Source: Halorubellus salinus (GTDB lineage: Archaea; Halobacteriota; Halobacteria; Halobacteriales; Natrialbaceae). Taken from it: 64,000 nt of DNA. Below are positions 25,377-34,720 of the stretch, piece after piece (within the stretch, counting starts at the first letter, position 1; each line of letters opens with the position of its first letter). The notes below the pieces were generated by a model, which searched no databases, was not told where the DNA came from, and worked only from the letters and a program-made list of their open reading frames with translations. Location: the NCBI RefSeq assembly GCF_020567525.1, contig NZ_JAJCVI010000001.1, forward strand, positions 682,001 to 746,000, read 5' to 3'. The translations under genes and the position numbers were made by a program.

Positions 25377-25455
25377 CGAAACGCGTGCCGCGAGGAGTCA
25401 ACCAGAAACGAGTGCCGAGCAGTCGACCGTAAACGCGTGCAGAGAGCAGTCGAGA
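25377..25455. repeat. Three imperfect direct repeats of about 26 bases
   Basis: The core aaacgcgtgcc...cagtcgac recurs at about 25379, 25406 and 25430 with a few substitutions (aaacgcgtgccgcgaggagt, aaacgagtgccgagcagtcg, aaacgcgtgcagagagcagt). They fill the space between the idsA stop and the downstream minus-strand gene, where a promoter or terminator would be expected. Confidence 0.45.
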
Positions 25456-25458
25456 CGG

Positions 25459-26517
25459 TCAGTACTCGCGCTCGATGAGGTAGTCCGCGAGGTCCTCAAG
25501 CAAGCGCCGCGCGTCGTTCTCCGGCAAGCGCTGGAGTCGACCTTTCCCCTGCTCGACGAGGTCGCGCGCCGTCTGATTCGCGTACTCGATGCTCCCGGCC
25601 TCGTGCAGGCGCTCGACCGCATCGTCGATCTCCGCCTCCGTCACCGCCTCCACGTCGTCGGTCTCGACGAGCGCGTCCACGTCCACGTCGTGTCGGCGAG
25701 CGTGCACCGTGATGAGCGTCTGCTTGTTCTCCACGAGGTCCGACCCGCGCTGCTTCCCGAGCTTCTCGCTCGGCACCGTCAGGTCGAGGACGTCGTCCTG
25801 GATCTGGAACGCACGCCCGACGTCGAGCCCGTACCCGTACAGGGCGTCGACGGTCTCCTCGTCAGCGCCGAGAACGATGCCCGCCATCGCCGCCGACGCC
25901 GCATAGAGGACGGCGGTCTTGTGCTCGATCATCTCCATGTACTCGTCGGGCACCACGTCACCGCGCTGCTCGAACGCGACGTCCAGACTCTGGCCCTCGC
26001 AGATCTTCGTGCACGTCGACGCGAGCATGTGGAGTGCATCCACCGACCGTTCCGCGGGCGCACCCGTCTCCAGGAGGATCTCGAACGCCTTCGAGTACAG
26101 CGTATCCCCGGCGAGGATCGCGGTGTCGAGCCCGAACTCCTCGTGTACCGCGGGCACGCCACGCCGGAGTTCGTCGTCGTCCATGATGTCGTCGTGGATG
26201 AGCGTGAACGACTGGATGACCTCCACGCTCACCGCCGCCGCCATCAGGTCCACCGGCTCCCCGGTCAGGTCCTCGAACGCGCGATAGTCGACGTCCTCGC
26301 TCAGGCCGTCGACGTCCGTGAGCGCCTCGCCGACCGCGAGCAGGACCGTCGGCCGCAGGCGCTTCCCGCCCGCGTCCAGCAGGTACCGCGAGGCCTCGTA
26401 GAGTCGCTCCGGACGCTTTATCGGGAGTTCCTCCGGGATGGCAGCGTTCACGTGCTCTCGGCGCGCTTCGACCGCCGACAGCACCGCTTCCTCCCGCGTA
26501 CTCGGGTCTGTCATCAT
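25459..26517 (-). CDS. idsA: Polyprenyl (geranylgeranyl/geranylfarnesyl) diphosphate synthase
   Basis: 352 residues from the first ATG. Both aspartate-rich motifs of trans-isoprenyl synthases are present: [15 protein letters not shown] and [10 protein letters not shown], plus GGKRLRP near the N-terminus. The product chain length cannot be fixed by eye; in haloarchaea such enzymes make C20 or C25 precursors of ether lipids. The gene overlaps the end of the RNase J gene by four bases (ATGA, 26514-26517), a sign of translational coupling; a second ATG at 26512-26514 follows at once. The pairing of rnj and idsA is common in haloarchaea. Confidence 0.9.
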   Translation of the reverse strand: MMTDPSTREEAVLSAVEARREHVNAAIPEELPIKRPERLYEASRYLLDAGGKRLRPTVLLAVGEALTDVDGLSEDVDYRAFEDLTGEPVDLMAAAVSVEVIQSFTLIHDDIMDDDELRRGVPAVHEEFGLDTAILAGDTLYSKAFEILLETGAPAERSVDALHMLASTCTKICEGQSLDVAFEQRGDVVPDEYMEMIEHKTAVLYAASAAMAGIVLGADEETVDALYGYGLDVGRAFQIQDDVLDLTVPSEKLGKQRGSDLVENKQTLITVHARRHDVDVDALVETDDVEAVTEAEIDDAVERLHEAGSIEYANQTARDLVEQGKGRLQRLPENDARRLLEDLADYLIEREY

Positions 26518-27866
26518 TCCACGAGCTGGATGAGGTTCCCGTTCCGCGTCACGTGCAGGTCGCGACCCATCTTGTAGCCCTGGTTCTCGCAGAGGTTCAC
26601 GTACCCGCTGAACCCGCTCATGTCCTGGTGCGCCGGGATGACGTGCTGGGGCTGGAGCGCCTGCAGCATCTCGTAGTGGCCCTCGCGGTTCAGGTGCCCG
26701 GAGACGTGGATGTCGTCGTAGATGCGCGCGCCCTGCATGCCAAGGAGCTGCTCGGCCTGATAGCGCTGGCCTTCGTTCGTCGGCTCCGGGATGACCCGCG
26801 CACTGAAGAGGACCTTGTCGCCGTCCTCCAGTTCGTACGGCGTCTCGCCGCGCGCCATCCGCGTCAGCATCGCGCGCGGCTCGCCCTGGTGGCCCGTGAC
26901 GATGGGGAGGTAGTCGCCCTTCCCCTCGTTCATCACTCGCTTGAACGTCCGGTCGACGCTCTTGCGGTGCCCGAACATCCCGACGTCGTCCGGGAAGTCG
27001 ACGAACCCGAGGCGCTCCGCCGTCCCCGAGTACTTCTCCATCGAACGACCGAGGAGGACGGGCTGGCGGCCGATGTCCTTCGCGAACTCGACGAGGCTCT
27101 TGACGCGAGCGATGTGGCTCGAGAACGTCGTCGCGACGATACCGCCGTCGTAGTCCTCGATGGAGTACATGACGTCCTTGAGGTGCCGGCGCGCGGTCGC
27201 CTCGCTCGGGTTCCGGCCCTTCTTGTTCGCGTTCGTACAGTCCTCGATGTAACACAGCACGCCCTCGCCCTCGCGACCGATCTCGCGGAAGCGCTTCATG
27301 TCGATGGGGTCGCCGATGACCGGCGTGTGGTCCATCCGCTTGTCGAGGCCGTACACGACGGCGCCCTCGGGCGTGTGGAGCACCGGGTTGATGGCGTCGA
27401 TGATGGAGTGCGTGACGTTCACGAACTCGAGCTCGACCTGCCCGCTGTCGCCGATACTCATCGTCTCGCCCGCTTCCATCTCCACGAGGTCGTTCTCGAC
27501 GCCGAACTTCTGCTCGCCCTCGATCTGCTGCTTGACGAGCGCGTTCGTGAACGGCGTCGCGACGATCGGCGCGTTGTAGCGGTGCGCGAGCTTGCTGATG
27601 GCGCCGATGTGGTCGAGGTGACCGTGCGTCGGCACGATCGCCTGCACGTCGCCCTCGATCTCGGACATGATGCGGTCGTCCGGGATGGCGCCCATGTCGA
27701 TGAGGTCGAGGCTGTGCATCTTCTCGGTCTCGACGTTGTCGTGGATGAGGACCTTCGACAGGTTCAGGCCCATGTCGAAGATGACGACGTCGTTCCCGGC
27801 TCGTACTGCGGTCATCTGGCGGCCAACTTCCTCGTAGCCGCCGATTGTGGCGATTTCGATTTCCAT
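26514..27866 (-). CDS. rnj: Ribonuclease J (archaeal)
   Basis: 450 residues. Metallo-beta-lactamase/beta-CASP nuclease: [15 protein letters not shown] is the zinc-binding motif 2, followed by [13 protein letters not shown] (motif 3) and the conserved late histidine segment [29 protein letters not shown] is the beta-CASP region. Archaeal RNase J degrades RNA 5'-to-3'. The ATG at 27864-27866 gives [17 protein letters not shown], the usual start. Upstream is a 433-base gap with no gene, so the promoter lies there. Confidence 0.93.
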   Translation of the reverse strand: MEIEIATIGGYEEVGRQMTAVRAGNDVVIFDMGLNLSKVLIHDNVETEKMHSLDLIDMGAIPDDRIMSEIEGDVQAIVPTHGHLDHIGAISKLAHRYNAPIVATPFTNALVKQQIEGEQKFGVENDLVEMEAGETMSIGDSGQVELEFVNVTHSIIDAINPVLHTPEGAVVYGLDKRMDHTPVIGDPIDMKRFREIGREGEGVLCYIEDCTNANKKGRNPSEATARRHLKDVMYSIEDYDGGIVATTFSSHIARVKSLVEFAKDIGRQPVLLGRSMEKYSGTAERLGFVDFPDDVGMFGHRKSVDRTFKRVMNEGKGDYLPIVTGHQGEPRAMLTRMARGETPYELEDGDKVLFSARVIPEPTNEGQRYQAEQLLGMQGARIYDDIHVSGHLNREGHYEMLQALQPQHVIPAHQDMSGFSGYVNLCENQGYKMGRDLHVTRNGNLIQLVE

Positions 27867-28263
27867 AGCTAACGCACTGAAACCCCGCCGCGGCGGCGAG
27901 CGCTGTCGGCCGCCCCCGAGGGCGGCTCCGGTATGCAAATACCCGCGGTTGTCCGATTGCAGGGGCCCCGGCGTCTTGCAGCACGTCGGCGTGCAACCCG
28001 CTATGCTTCACTCGTCCACGGCCGCGAAACCGGCCGGCGGCGAGCCCGACTCCGAGCGAAACACTTACCCGCGGGCGTTGTGGTATCTCGGCTTTCTCAC
28101 TCGGAGGGTAAAAAGACAGCGGGTTGGGTGACCAGGCACCACCCGACTGCCACTATCCAGCGCCCCCGCACCCACTATCCAGCGCCAGCGGGCTCGTCGC
28201 AGGCGCGGGCCCATCGTGGGCGCGCCGGAGGCCGCGGCCGGCCAGCGGGCGAGGAACGTGCGT
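27867..28263. other. Divergent gap between rnj and rpl21e
   Basis: The gap 27867-28299 has no supported gene; open frames here translate to shadow-like Arg/Pro-rich sequence. It must carry the rnj promoter on the minus strand (a candidate AT-rich block is tatgcaaatacc, 27933-27944). A 14-base direct repeat, cactatccagcgcc, occurs at 28151-28164 and 28173-28186, about 115-150 bases before the rpl21e start. A palindromic patch surrounds 27970-27995 (gcgtcttgcagcacgtcggcgtgcaa). Confidence 0.45.
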
Positions 28264-28270
28264 TTTATAA
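28264..28270 (+). promoter_or_regulatory. Promoter of the rpl21e operon
   Basis: tttataa is a textbook archaeal TATA box, 30-36 bases before the ATG at 28300, so the mRNA should be nearly leaderless. Confidence 0.65.
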
Positions 28271-28299
28271 CGACGACGACGGAACTGAGGTGTACGACT

Positions 28300-28590
28300 A
28301 TGCCGAACTCGCACGGACCCCGCAAGAAGACCCGGAACAAGCTCAAGAACCATCCCCGAGAGCGCGGCACGTCCCCGCCCCAGCGCGCGATTCAGGAGTT
28401 CGAGACGGGCCAGAAGGTCCACCTGAAGATCGACCCGTCGGTCGCTGACGGTCGCTTCCACCCGCGTTTCAACGGCCTCACGGGCGAGGTCGAAGGCAAG
28501 CAGGGCGCCGCGTTCAAGGTCCTCATCAACGACGGCGGGAAGGAGAAGACCATCATCGCCGCGGCCGCGCACCTGAAGGCTCAGCAGTAG
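28300..28590 (+). CDS. rpl21e: 50S ribosomal protein L21e
   Basis: 96 residues: [20 protein letters not shown], then a [20 protein letters not shown] segment and a C-terminal [12 protein letters not shown]. This is the archaeal/eukaryal L21e family, a component of the large ribosomal subunit. First gene of a conserved archaeal set; rpoF begins two bases after its stop. Confidence 0.95.
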   Translation: MPNSHGPRKKTRNKLKNHPRERGTSPPQRAIQEFETGQKVHLKIDPSVADGRFHPRFNGLTGEVEGKQGAAFKVLINDGGKEKTIIAAAAHLKAQQ

Positions 28591-28591
28591 G

Positions 28592-28948
28592 ATGACGATA
28601 TTCAAGGAGAAGCTCGACGAGGAGTTCCTGACGTTCGCGGAGACGAAGGAACTGCTCGACGAGGTGGAGGCCGACCGCGCGCTCGACGAGGACCGCGAGA
28701 TGCGCTACGAGCTCGCGCGCGCCATCGAGCACGTCAATCGCTTCACCGTCCTGGAGCCCGAGGAGTCCCTCGAACTCGTCGAGGAGCTCCAGGAGCTGGA
28801 GAAGGTCGACGAGGCGACGGCGTACAAGATCGCGAACCTCCTGCCGGAGGACCGCACGGAGCTGCGGTCGGTGTTCGCGAAGGAGCGGTACACGCTCGAC
28901 GGCGACGAACTCGACGAGATCCTGAACGTTCTCGCGAAGTACGTCTGA
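28592..28948 (+). CDS. rpoF: DNA-directed RNA polymerase subunit Rpb4 (RpoF)
   Basis: 118 residues, HRDC-like Rpb4/F family. The second half holds the helices that contact subunit E: VDEATAYKIANLLPEDRTEL and RYTLDGDELDEILNVLAKYV. With RpoE it forms the stalk of the archaeal polymerase that binds the emerging RNA. The ATG follows the rpl21e stop directly, so both are co-transcribed, as in most archaea. Confidence 0.92.
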   Translation: MTIFKEKLDEEFLTFAETKELLDEVEADRALDEDREMRYELARAIEHVNRFTVLEPEESLELVEELQELEKVDEATAYKIANLLPEDRTELRSVFAKERYTLDGDELDEILNVLAKYV

Positions 28949-28963
28949 GTCCCTGCCGCCATC

Positions 28964-28973
28964 TTTTAAATAC
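28964..28973 (+). promoter_or_regulatory. Internal promoter before the DUF655 gene
   Basis: ttttaaatac sits 25-34 bases before the ATG at 28998, between rpoF and DUF655, so the distal part of the operon can be transcribed separately as a leaderless message. Confidence 0.55.
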
Positions 28974-28997
28974 GTCGTCGTCGTAACTGCTACTATC

Positions 28998-29561
28998 ATG
29001 AGTGATTCAACCGCCGAAGAGCGGGTCGCAGTCGTCCTCGATATCTTCCCGAACGGGCGCTCGGACGGTCGACACGGCTCGCGGCCGATGGCGTACGCGC
29101 TCGACGTCCGCGACTTCACGCTGAAAGAGGTCGTGTTCGAGGAGACGCCGGAGGTCGGGATGGACGACGAACTCGTCATCGAGCCGGCCGGCGACGAGAT
29201 CCGTGGCGTGTATCCCGTGGACTACGAGGACGTCTCTGGGAGCGCGCAGTCCGAGCTCGAGTACATCGTCGAGGAGTTCGTGGAGGCCAACGAGGGGCGG
29301 TTCGTGGCGTTCTACAACGACGCGCAACCGATCACGCTCCGCCTCCACCAGCTGAACCTCCTGCCGGGTATCGGGAAGAAGCTCCGGAACACGATCCTCG
29401 ACGAACGCAAGCGCAAGCCCTTCGAGAGCTTCGAGGACCTCGAGGACCGCGTGAAGGGCTTGCACGATCCCGTGGGCGTGCTCGTCGAACGCATCCTCGA
29501 GGAGGTCCGCGAGGACGACCTGAAGTACAAGACGTTCGTGGGTCGCGACGAGGACGCCTGA
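28998..29561 (+). CDS. DUF655 RNA/DNA-binding protein
   Basis: 187 residues. An N-terminal OB-like part (AVVLDIFPNGRSDGRHGSRP, AYALDVRDFTLKEVVF) is followed by a helix-hairpin-helix region NLLPGIGKKLRNTILDERKR with EDRVKGLHDPVGVLVERI. DUF655 proteins are conserved next to rpoF and rsmA in archaea and are presumed to bind nucleic acid during ribosome biogenesis; no assay is known to me. An internal promoter precedes it. Confidence 0.9.
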   Translation: MSDSTAEERVAVVLDIFPNGRSDGRHGSRPMAYALDVRDFTLKEVVFEETPEVGMDDELVIEPAGDEIRGVYPVDYEDVSGSAQSELEYIVEEFVEANEGRFVAFYNDAQPITLRLHQLNLLPGIGKKLRNTILDERKRKPFESFEDLEDRVKGLHDPVGVLVERILEEVREDDLKYKTFVGRDEDA

Positions 29562-29654
29562 GTCGCTGCGTTCGGGGCGTCGCGACGGTCTCGTTCGCCG
29601 CGAAGGACGTCCCGCTGGGTTTACGCCGCCTCGCGTACTAGCCGAGTGCAATCG

Positions 29655-30491
29655 ATGAGAGACCCTGAGGGCTTGCTGTCTCGTGCTGGCGTGCGCGGCG
29701 ACCCGAACCGCGACCAGCACTTCCTCGTTGACGACCGCGTGCTCGACCGACTGCCGTCGTATCTGCCGGAGGGCGAGGGCGTCCGCGAGCACGTGCTCGA
29801 GATCGGTGCTGGGAACGGTGCGTTGACCGCGCGACTCCTCGCCGAGGCCGAGCACGTGACGGCGGTGGAGCGCGACCCCGAGCTCGCTTCCTTCCTCCGC
29901 GAGGAGTTCGCCGACGAGATAGCGGCGGGCGACCTGGACGTCGTCGAGGGGGACGCGTTGGCGGTCGAGCTCCCCGAGTTCTCGGCGTGCGTCGCGAACC
30001 TTCCGTACAGCGTGTCCAGCCAGATCGCGTTCCGACTGTTGCCGTTGAAGAAACCGCTCGTCCTGATGTTCCAGCAGGAGTTCGCGGAGCGCATGGTCGC
30101 CGACGCGGGCACCGACGACTACGGGCGGCTGTCCGTCTCGGCGCAGCACTACGCGGACGTGGAGATCGTCGAGCCGGTCCCGAAGGAGGCGTTCAGTCCG
30201 CAGCCGGCGGTCGAGAGCGCGGTCGTCCGCGCGATGCCGCGGGACCCCGACTACGTGGTCGACGACGAGGAGTTCTTCCTCGACTTCGTGAAGGCGGTGT
30301 TCACGCAGCGCCGGAAGACGATGCGGAACGCGGTCCGGAACACCGTCCACATCTCGGGGCTCGACGACGGCTCCGCGGTCGTGGACGCGGCCGACGAGGA
30401 CCTGATGGGGATGCGGCCGGGGAAGGTCTCCCCCGGGGAGTTGGCCGCGCTCGCCGCGCTCGCGGCCGACGTCGGCCGTGATGCGGAATGA
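29655..30491 (+). CDS. rsmA: 16S rRNA adenine dimethyltransferase RsmA (KsgA/Dim1)
   Basis: 278 residues. The enzyme dimethylates two adjacent adenines in the terminal helix of 16S rRNA. Visible motifs: NRDQHFLVDDRVLDRL at the N-terminus, motif I VLEIGAGNGALTARLL, the acidic motif II TAVERDPELA and motif IV CVANLPYSVSSQ. The C-terminal helical domain includes FTQRRKTMRNAVRN. ATG 29655 is favoured over GTG 29646. Its stop overlaps the next start by four bases (ATGA). Confidence 0.94.
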   Translation: MRDPEGLLSRAGVRGDPNRDQHFLVDDRVLDRLPSYLPEGEGVREHVLEIGAGNGALTARLLAEAEHVTAVERDPELASFLREEFADEIAAGDLDVVEGDALAVELPEFSACVANLPYSVSSQIAFRLLPLKKPLVLMFQQEFAERMVADAGTDDYGRLSVSAQHYADVEIVEPVPKEAFSPQPAVESAVVRAMPRDPDYVVDDEEFFLDFVKAVFTQRRKTMRNAVRNTVHISGLDDGSAVVDAADEDLMGMRPGKVSPGELAALAALAADVGRDAE

Positions 30492-31888
30492 TACAGTCCG
30501 ACGCGTCGGTCGCCATGGAGGTCGCGCGGTCGCTGAACGAGCTGTCGCGCGTGTTCGACACGACGGTGACGCGGACGCTCGTGACGCTCGTCGCGCTCGG
30601 CGTCCTCACGGGCATCGGGTGGGTGACGACGCAGGTCCAGACGTGGCTCCGCGAGCGGTTGACCGACGTCACGGCGGACGTGGTGACGGTCGTCGTCGTC
30701 GGGACGACGTTCTTCACGGCGATCGGCGTGTCGATGGGCGTCTGGCAGCTCGCTGACGACGTGGTGCGGGCGACGCGCGGTCTCGAGTTCATCGACGGCC
30801 CGAACCTGGCGGCGACGGTCGTCATCACGGTCGTCACGCACCTGCTGTCGCGCGCGGGACGACGGCTGGTGGACGGCTGGGTGAGCAACCGGCAGGCGTT
30901 CGACCAGCACGAGGTCGAGATCACGTACCGCGTCCTCCAGATCGTCCTCTGGGTGACGGCGATATCGATCGTCCTCGGCCTGTGGAACGTGGACTTGACG
31001 GGCGTGCTCGTCGGCGCTGGCTTCCTCGGTATCGTCGTCGGGATGGCCGCTCGCCAGACGCTCGGTGCGGTGCTCGCGGGGTTCGTGTTGATGTTCGCGC
31101 GGCCGTTCGAGATCGGTGACTGGGTGGAGATCGGCGAGAAGGAGGGGATCGTGACGGACATCAGCATCGTGAACACGCGCGTGCAGACGTTCGACGGCGA
31201 GTACGTGATGATACCCAACGACATCGTGAGCGGGCAGGAGGTCGTGAACCGGTCGCGGAAGGGCCGGCTCCGCATCGAGGTGGAGGTCGGCGTGGACTAC
31301 GATACGGACGTGCCGACGGCGACGGCGCTCGCGGGGGAGGCGATGGACGACCTGGACGCCATCCTGTCGGTGCCGACGCCGCAGGTGGTCGTCAAGCGCT
31401 TCGGTGATTCGGCGGTCGTGCTCGGGTGTCGGTTCTGGATCGACAAGCCGAGCGCGCGCCGGAAGTGGCGGGCGCGGACGGCGGTCGTCGAGTCGGTGAA
31501 GGCGGAGTTCGACGAGGCGGGCGTGAAGATTCCGTTCCCGCAGCGCGAGCTGTCGGGGCGTGCGGAGACGGGTGGGTTCCGGCACGCGGAGACTGCGGAG
31601 TCGGTGCCGGTGGAGAACGGCGGCGTGGATGCGGACCCGGAGCCCGAGGCGGCCGTGGAGCCGACCGAGGAGGACGTGCCGACGCCCGACGGCGCCGGGG
31701 CGCGCGAGAGCGGGTTCGGGCTCGGCGGCGACGACCTCGGGATGACGTTCACGAAGGGACGCGTCTCTCTCGGCGACGACGAGAGGGCTACCGGGGGCGA
31801 CGGCGGCGCCGACGACGAGAGCGACGGCAGTGCGGACGACGGCGGCGGGACCGACGTTGCGGTCGACGACGGGGAGGGGTCGTCGTGA
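30488..31888 (+). CDS. Mechanosensitive ion channel family protein (MscS)
   Basis: 466 residues. Four predicted membrane helices, the last being the pore-lining one: LTGVLVGAGFLGIVVGMAARQ followed by TLGAVLAGFVLMFARPFEIGDW, which is the MscS signature, and then the beta domain (IVNTRVQTFDGEYVMIPND). The last 110 residues are an acidic, Gly/Asp-rich extension not found in small MscS channels. It would release osmolytes on sudden dilution. The gene is wedged between rsmA and hemK2, overlapping both by four bases (ATGA at 30488; GTGA at 31885), so it is translated as part of this ribosome-biogenesis operon. Confidence 0.9.
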   Translation: MIQSDASVAMEVARSLNELSRVFDTTVTRTLVTLVALGVLTGIGWVTTQVQTWLRERLTDVTADVVTVVVVGTTFFTAIGVSMGVWQLADDVVRATRGLEFIDGPNLAATVVITVVTHLLSRAGRRLVDGWVSNRQAFDQHEVEITYRVLQIVLWVTAISIVLGLWNVDLTGVLVGAGFLGIVVGMAARQTLGAVLAGFVLMFARPFEIGDWVEIGEKEGIVTDISIVNTRVQTFDGEYVMIPNDIVSGQEVVNRSRKGRLRIEVEVGVDYDTDVPTATALAGEAMDDLDAILSVPTPQVVVKRFGDSAVVLGCRFWIDKPSARRKWRARTAVVESVKAEFDEAGVKIPFPQRELSGRAETGGFRHAETAESVPVENGGVDADPEPEAAVEPTEEDVPTPDGAGARESGFGLGGDDLGMTFTKGRVSLGDDERATGGDGGADDESDGSADDGGGTDVAVDDGEGSS

Positions 31889-32463
31889 CGGACCTCGCGG
31901 AGCGTCGTGGCGTGGAGACGGAGGTCTATCAGCCGGCGGAGGATTCGGCGTTGCTGGCGTCGGTCGCCGAGGACGCGGTCGAGTCGGGTGACCGCGTGCT
32001 GGAGGTCGGGACGGGGTCGGGGTGGGTGGCCGAGCGCGTCGCGACGGAGACGGGTGCGGACGTGGTGGCGTCGGACGTGAACCCGCACGCGACCCGGCAG
32101 GCTCGCGACCGTGGCGTCGCGGCGGTGCGCGCGGACCTCGTCGCGCCGTTCCGCGACGGCGCGTTCGACGTGGTGCTGTTCAATCCGCCGTATCTGCCGG
32201 AGGACGCGGCGGCGGCGCGGGACGACTGGATGGAGACGGCGCTGACGGGTGGCGAGGACGGGCGTGCGGTCGTCGACCCGTTCGTGGAGTCGGTGTCGCG
32301 CGTGCTCGCCGCCGACGGGTACGTGCTCGTGCTCGTGAGCAGTCTGACCGGCGTCGACGAGGTCGTCGAGCTCGCGGGCGAGTGCGGGTTCTCGGCGGTT
32401 GCGCTCCGCGAGGAGTCGTACCCGTTCGAGACGCTGTCGGTCCTGAAGCTCGTGCCGGCGTAG
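31885..32463 (+). CDS. HemK2/MTQ2 family protein N5-glutamine methyltransferase
   Basis: 192 residues, class I SAM-dependent methyltransferase: YQPAEDSALLA, motif I VLEVGTGSGWVAERVA, and the catalytic VLFNPPYLPED. The archaeal homologue, in complex with Trm112, methylates the GGQ glutamine of release factor aRF1 (shown in Haloferax volcanii for this family). It starts at GTG 31885, overlapping the MscS stop; the neighbouring rsmA and polymerase/ribosomal genes are its usual archaeal context. Confidence 0.88.
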   Translation: MTDLAERRGVETEVYQPAEDSALLASVAEDAVESGDRVLEVGTGSGWVAERVATETGADVVASDVNPHATRQARDRGVAAVRADLVAPFRDGAFDVVLFNPPYLPEDAAAARDDWMETALTGGEDGRAVVDPFVESVSRVLAADGYVLVLVSSLTGVDEVVELAGECGFSAVALREESYPFETLSVLKLVPA

Positions 32464-32523
32464 GCCGGGTGCGTGACTCGTCCACACGAGGTGCAATTAC
32501 TGTGGCTCATTTGTGTAGACAGT

Positions 32524-32534
32524 AAATATTAAAC
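32524..32534 (+). promoter_or_regulatory. Promoter of the methionine synthase operon
   Basis: aaatattaaac is a strong TATA-like block 28-38 bases before the ATG at 32562. The preceding bases (gcaattactgtggctcatttg, about 32490-32512) are also unusually AT-rich and may bind a regulator. Confidence 0.6.
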
Positions 32535-32561
32535 AGCCGCATTTCCTACGCGGTATCACGC

Positions 32562-33560
32562 ATGACAGAACTCGTCGCCACCACACCCGGGCTGTTCCCG
32601 CTCCCGGACTGGGCGAAATCCGACCTCTCCGACCTCAAAGGCCACCAGAAGGAAGACCTCGTCGACGGCGACGAGGCCGACGCCGTCCGCGACGCCTACG
32701 CCACCGCCCGCGGCGAGGTCGTCGACGCGCAGGTCGACGCCGGGCTCGACCGCGTCGTCGACGGCCAGCTCCGCTGGGACGACATGCTCGCACATCCTCT
32801 CACCGTCCACGACGACGTGGAGACCCGCGGCATCGTCCGCTACTACGACAACAACAACTTCTACCGCGAGCCCGTCGTCAAGGGCGACCTCTCGTTCTCC
32901 GGGGACGTCGCCGACGAACTCGACGCGACGGCCGCGCTCACCGACGAACCCGTCCAGGCCGTCCTCCCCGGCCCCTACTCGCTCGCGGACCTCGCCACCG
33001 ACGAGCACTACGACGACGACGTCGAGTTCCTCGCCGCCATCAGCGAGTTCCTCGCCGGTGAAGCCGACGCCTTCCCCGACGTTGAGACCCTGTTCCTCCT
33101 CGAACCGTCGCTCGTCGAGAACGCGCCCGACGACGACGTCGCCGGGACCCTCGCCGAGGCCGTCACCACGGTCGCCGACGCCGTCGACGCCGACGTCGTC
33201 GTCCAGCCGTACTGGGGCGCGCTCGACGAGAAGACCCACGCGCACCTGCTCGACGCCGACGTCGACGCCCTCGGGTACGACTTCGTCGCGAACCACGAGG
33301 ACAACCTCTACAACATCAACGAGTACGGCACCACCGACGACGTCTCGCTCGGGCTCGTCGACGGCCAGAACACGCTCGTCGAGGACCCCGAGGTCGTCCG
33401 CGAGCGCGTCGACTGGGTGCACGAGCAGGCCGTCAGCGCCGACTTCGACACCACGTACGTGACGACGAACACCGAGCTGTTCTACCTGCCCTACGCGAAG
33501 TACGAGGCGAAGCTCGACGTCCTCGGTGACGCCGTCTCGCTCGCGGAGGTGGAAGCATGA
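32562..33560 (+). CDS. Methionine synthase, MetE-like first subunit
   Basis: 332 residues, cobalamin-independent methionine synthase (MetE) barrel fold: LVATTPGLFPLPDWAKSDL, GLDRVVDGQLRWDDMLAHPL and VQAVLPGPYSLADLA. It lacks the HxC and late Cys zinc ligands found in the partner gene, so alone it should be inactive or hold substrate. Archaea carry split 'core MetE' genes that transfer a methyl group to homocysteine; the donor (methylcobalamin or a folate) is not evident from sequence. Overlaps the second subunit gene by four bases (ATGA, 33557-33560). Confidence 0.85.
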   Translation: MTELVATTPGLFPLPDWAKSDLSDLKGHQKEDLVDGDEADAVRDAYATARGEVVDAQVDAGLDRVVDGQLRWDDMLAHPLTVHDDVETRGIVRYYDNNNFYREPVVKGDLSFSGDVADELDATAALTDEPVQAVLPGPYSLADLATDEHYDDDVEFLAAISEFLAGEADAFPDVETLFLLEPSLVENAPDDDVAGTLAEAVTTVADAVDADVVVQPYWGALDEKTHAHLLDADVDALGYDFVANHEDNLYNINEYGTTDDVSLGLVDGQNTLVEDPEVVRERVDWVHEQAVSADFDTTYVTTNTELFYLPYAKYEAKLDVLGDAVSLAEVEA

Positions 33561-34696
33561 CCGACGCGACCGACGGACACGACGACCCCAACGGCAAGGA
33601 CCAGTTCCGGCCGGTCGGCCACGAGAACGAGCACTTCCTCCTGACGACGGTCGTCGGGAGCTACCCGAAGCCGAAGTGGCTCGACCGCGCTCGCGAACTC
33701 TACCAGGGCGGCGATACGACCAAGCCCCGCGAGCACCAGGCCGACCACGCCGAGGAACTCCCGGACTTCGACGAGGACGCCTGGGAGGAGGCGAAGGACG
33801 ACGCCAGCCGCCTCATCACGAAGGAACACGAACGAGCTGGGCTGGACGTCGTCGTCGACGGCGAGATGCGGCGCAACGAGATGGTGGAGTTCTTCGCGCA
33901 CCGCATCGACGGCTACGAGTTCAACGGCCCGGTGAAGGTCTGGGGCCACAACTACTTCGACAAGCCCAGCGTCGTGAGCGAGGTCGAGTACGACGAGACG
34001 TGGCTCGTCGACGAGTACGAGTTCACCGCCGACGTCGCCGACCGCCCGGTGAAGGTCCCCATCACGGGGCCGTACACGCTCGCGAACTGGAGCTTCAACG
34101 AGGCGTACGACGACCTCGAATCGCTCGCGGTGGACCTCGCGGACCTCGTGAACGAGGAGATCCAGAAGCTCGTCGACGCCGGCGCGCGCTACATCCAGAT
34201 CGACGAGCCGGCGCTCGCGACGACGCCGGACGACCACGCCATCGTCGGCGAGTGCCTGGAGCACATCGTCGACGACATCCCGGAGGACGTCCGCGTCGGC
34301 CTCCACGTCTGCTACGGCGACTACTCGCGCATCTACCCGGAGGTGCTGGAGTACCCCGTCGACGAGTTCGACCTCGAGCTGTGTAACGGCGACTACGACC
34401 AGCTGGACGTCTTCAAGGACCCGGCGTTCACCGCTGACCTCGCGCTCGGCGTCGTCGACGCGCACGTCGCGGAGGTCGAGACCGTCGAGGAGATCAAGGC
34501 GAACATCCGCAAGGGGCTGGAGGTCGTCCCGCCGGAGCAGCTCGTGGTGTCCCCGGACTGTGGGCTGAAGCTCCTGCCCCGGGAGGTCGCCTACGAGAAG
34601 ATGGCGAACCTCGTCACCGCCGCCCGCGAGGTCGAAGCGGACCTCGACGCCGGCGAGATACAGGTCGACGCCGCACCCGCGAAGGCCGACGACTGA
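33557..34696 (+). CDS. metE: Methionine synthase, MetE C-terminal catalytic subunit
   Basis: 379 residues. Carries the zinc site: GLHVCYGDY (His and Cys) and VVSPDCGLKLLPREVA (late Cys), with YIQIDEPALA as the homocysteine-binding region and TTVVGSYPKP near the start. This is the catalytic half of MetE. Co-translated with the gene at 32562, so the two together should rebuild a two-barrel enzyme. Convergent with the methyltransferase gene at 34721. Confidence 0.9.
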   Translation: MTDATDGHDDPNGKDQFRPVGHENEHFLLTTVVGSYPKPKWLDRARELYQGGDTTKPREHQADHAEELPDFDEDAWEEAKDDASRLITKEHERAGLDVVVDGEMRRNEMVEFFAHRIDGYEFNGPVKVWGHNYFDKPSVVSEVEYDETWLVDEYEFTADVADRPVKVPITGPYTLANWSFNEAYDDLESLAVDLADLVNEEIQKLVDAGARYIQIDEPALATTPDDHAIVGECLEHIVDDIPEDVRVGLHVCYGDYSRIYPEVLEYPVDEFDLELCNGDYDQLDVFKDPAFTADLALGVVDAHVAEVETVEEIKANIRKGLEVVPPEQLVVSPDCGLKLLPREVAYEKMANLVTAAREVEADLDAGEIQVDAAPAKADD

Positions 34697-34720
34697 CCGC
34701 GTACGCCGGCCCGCAGGAAC

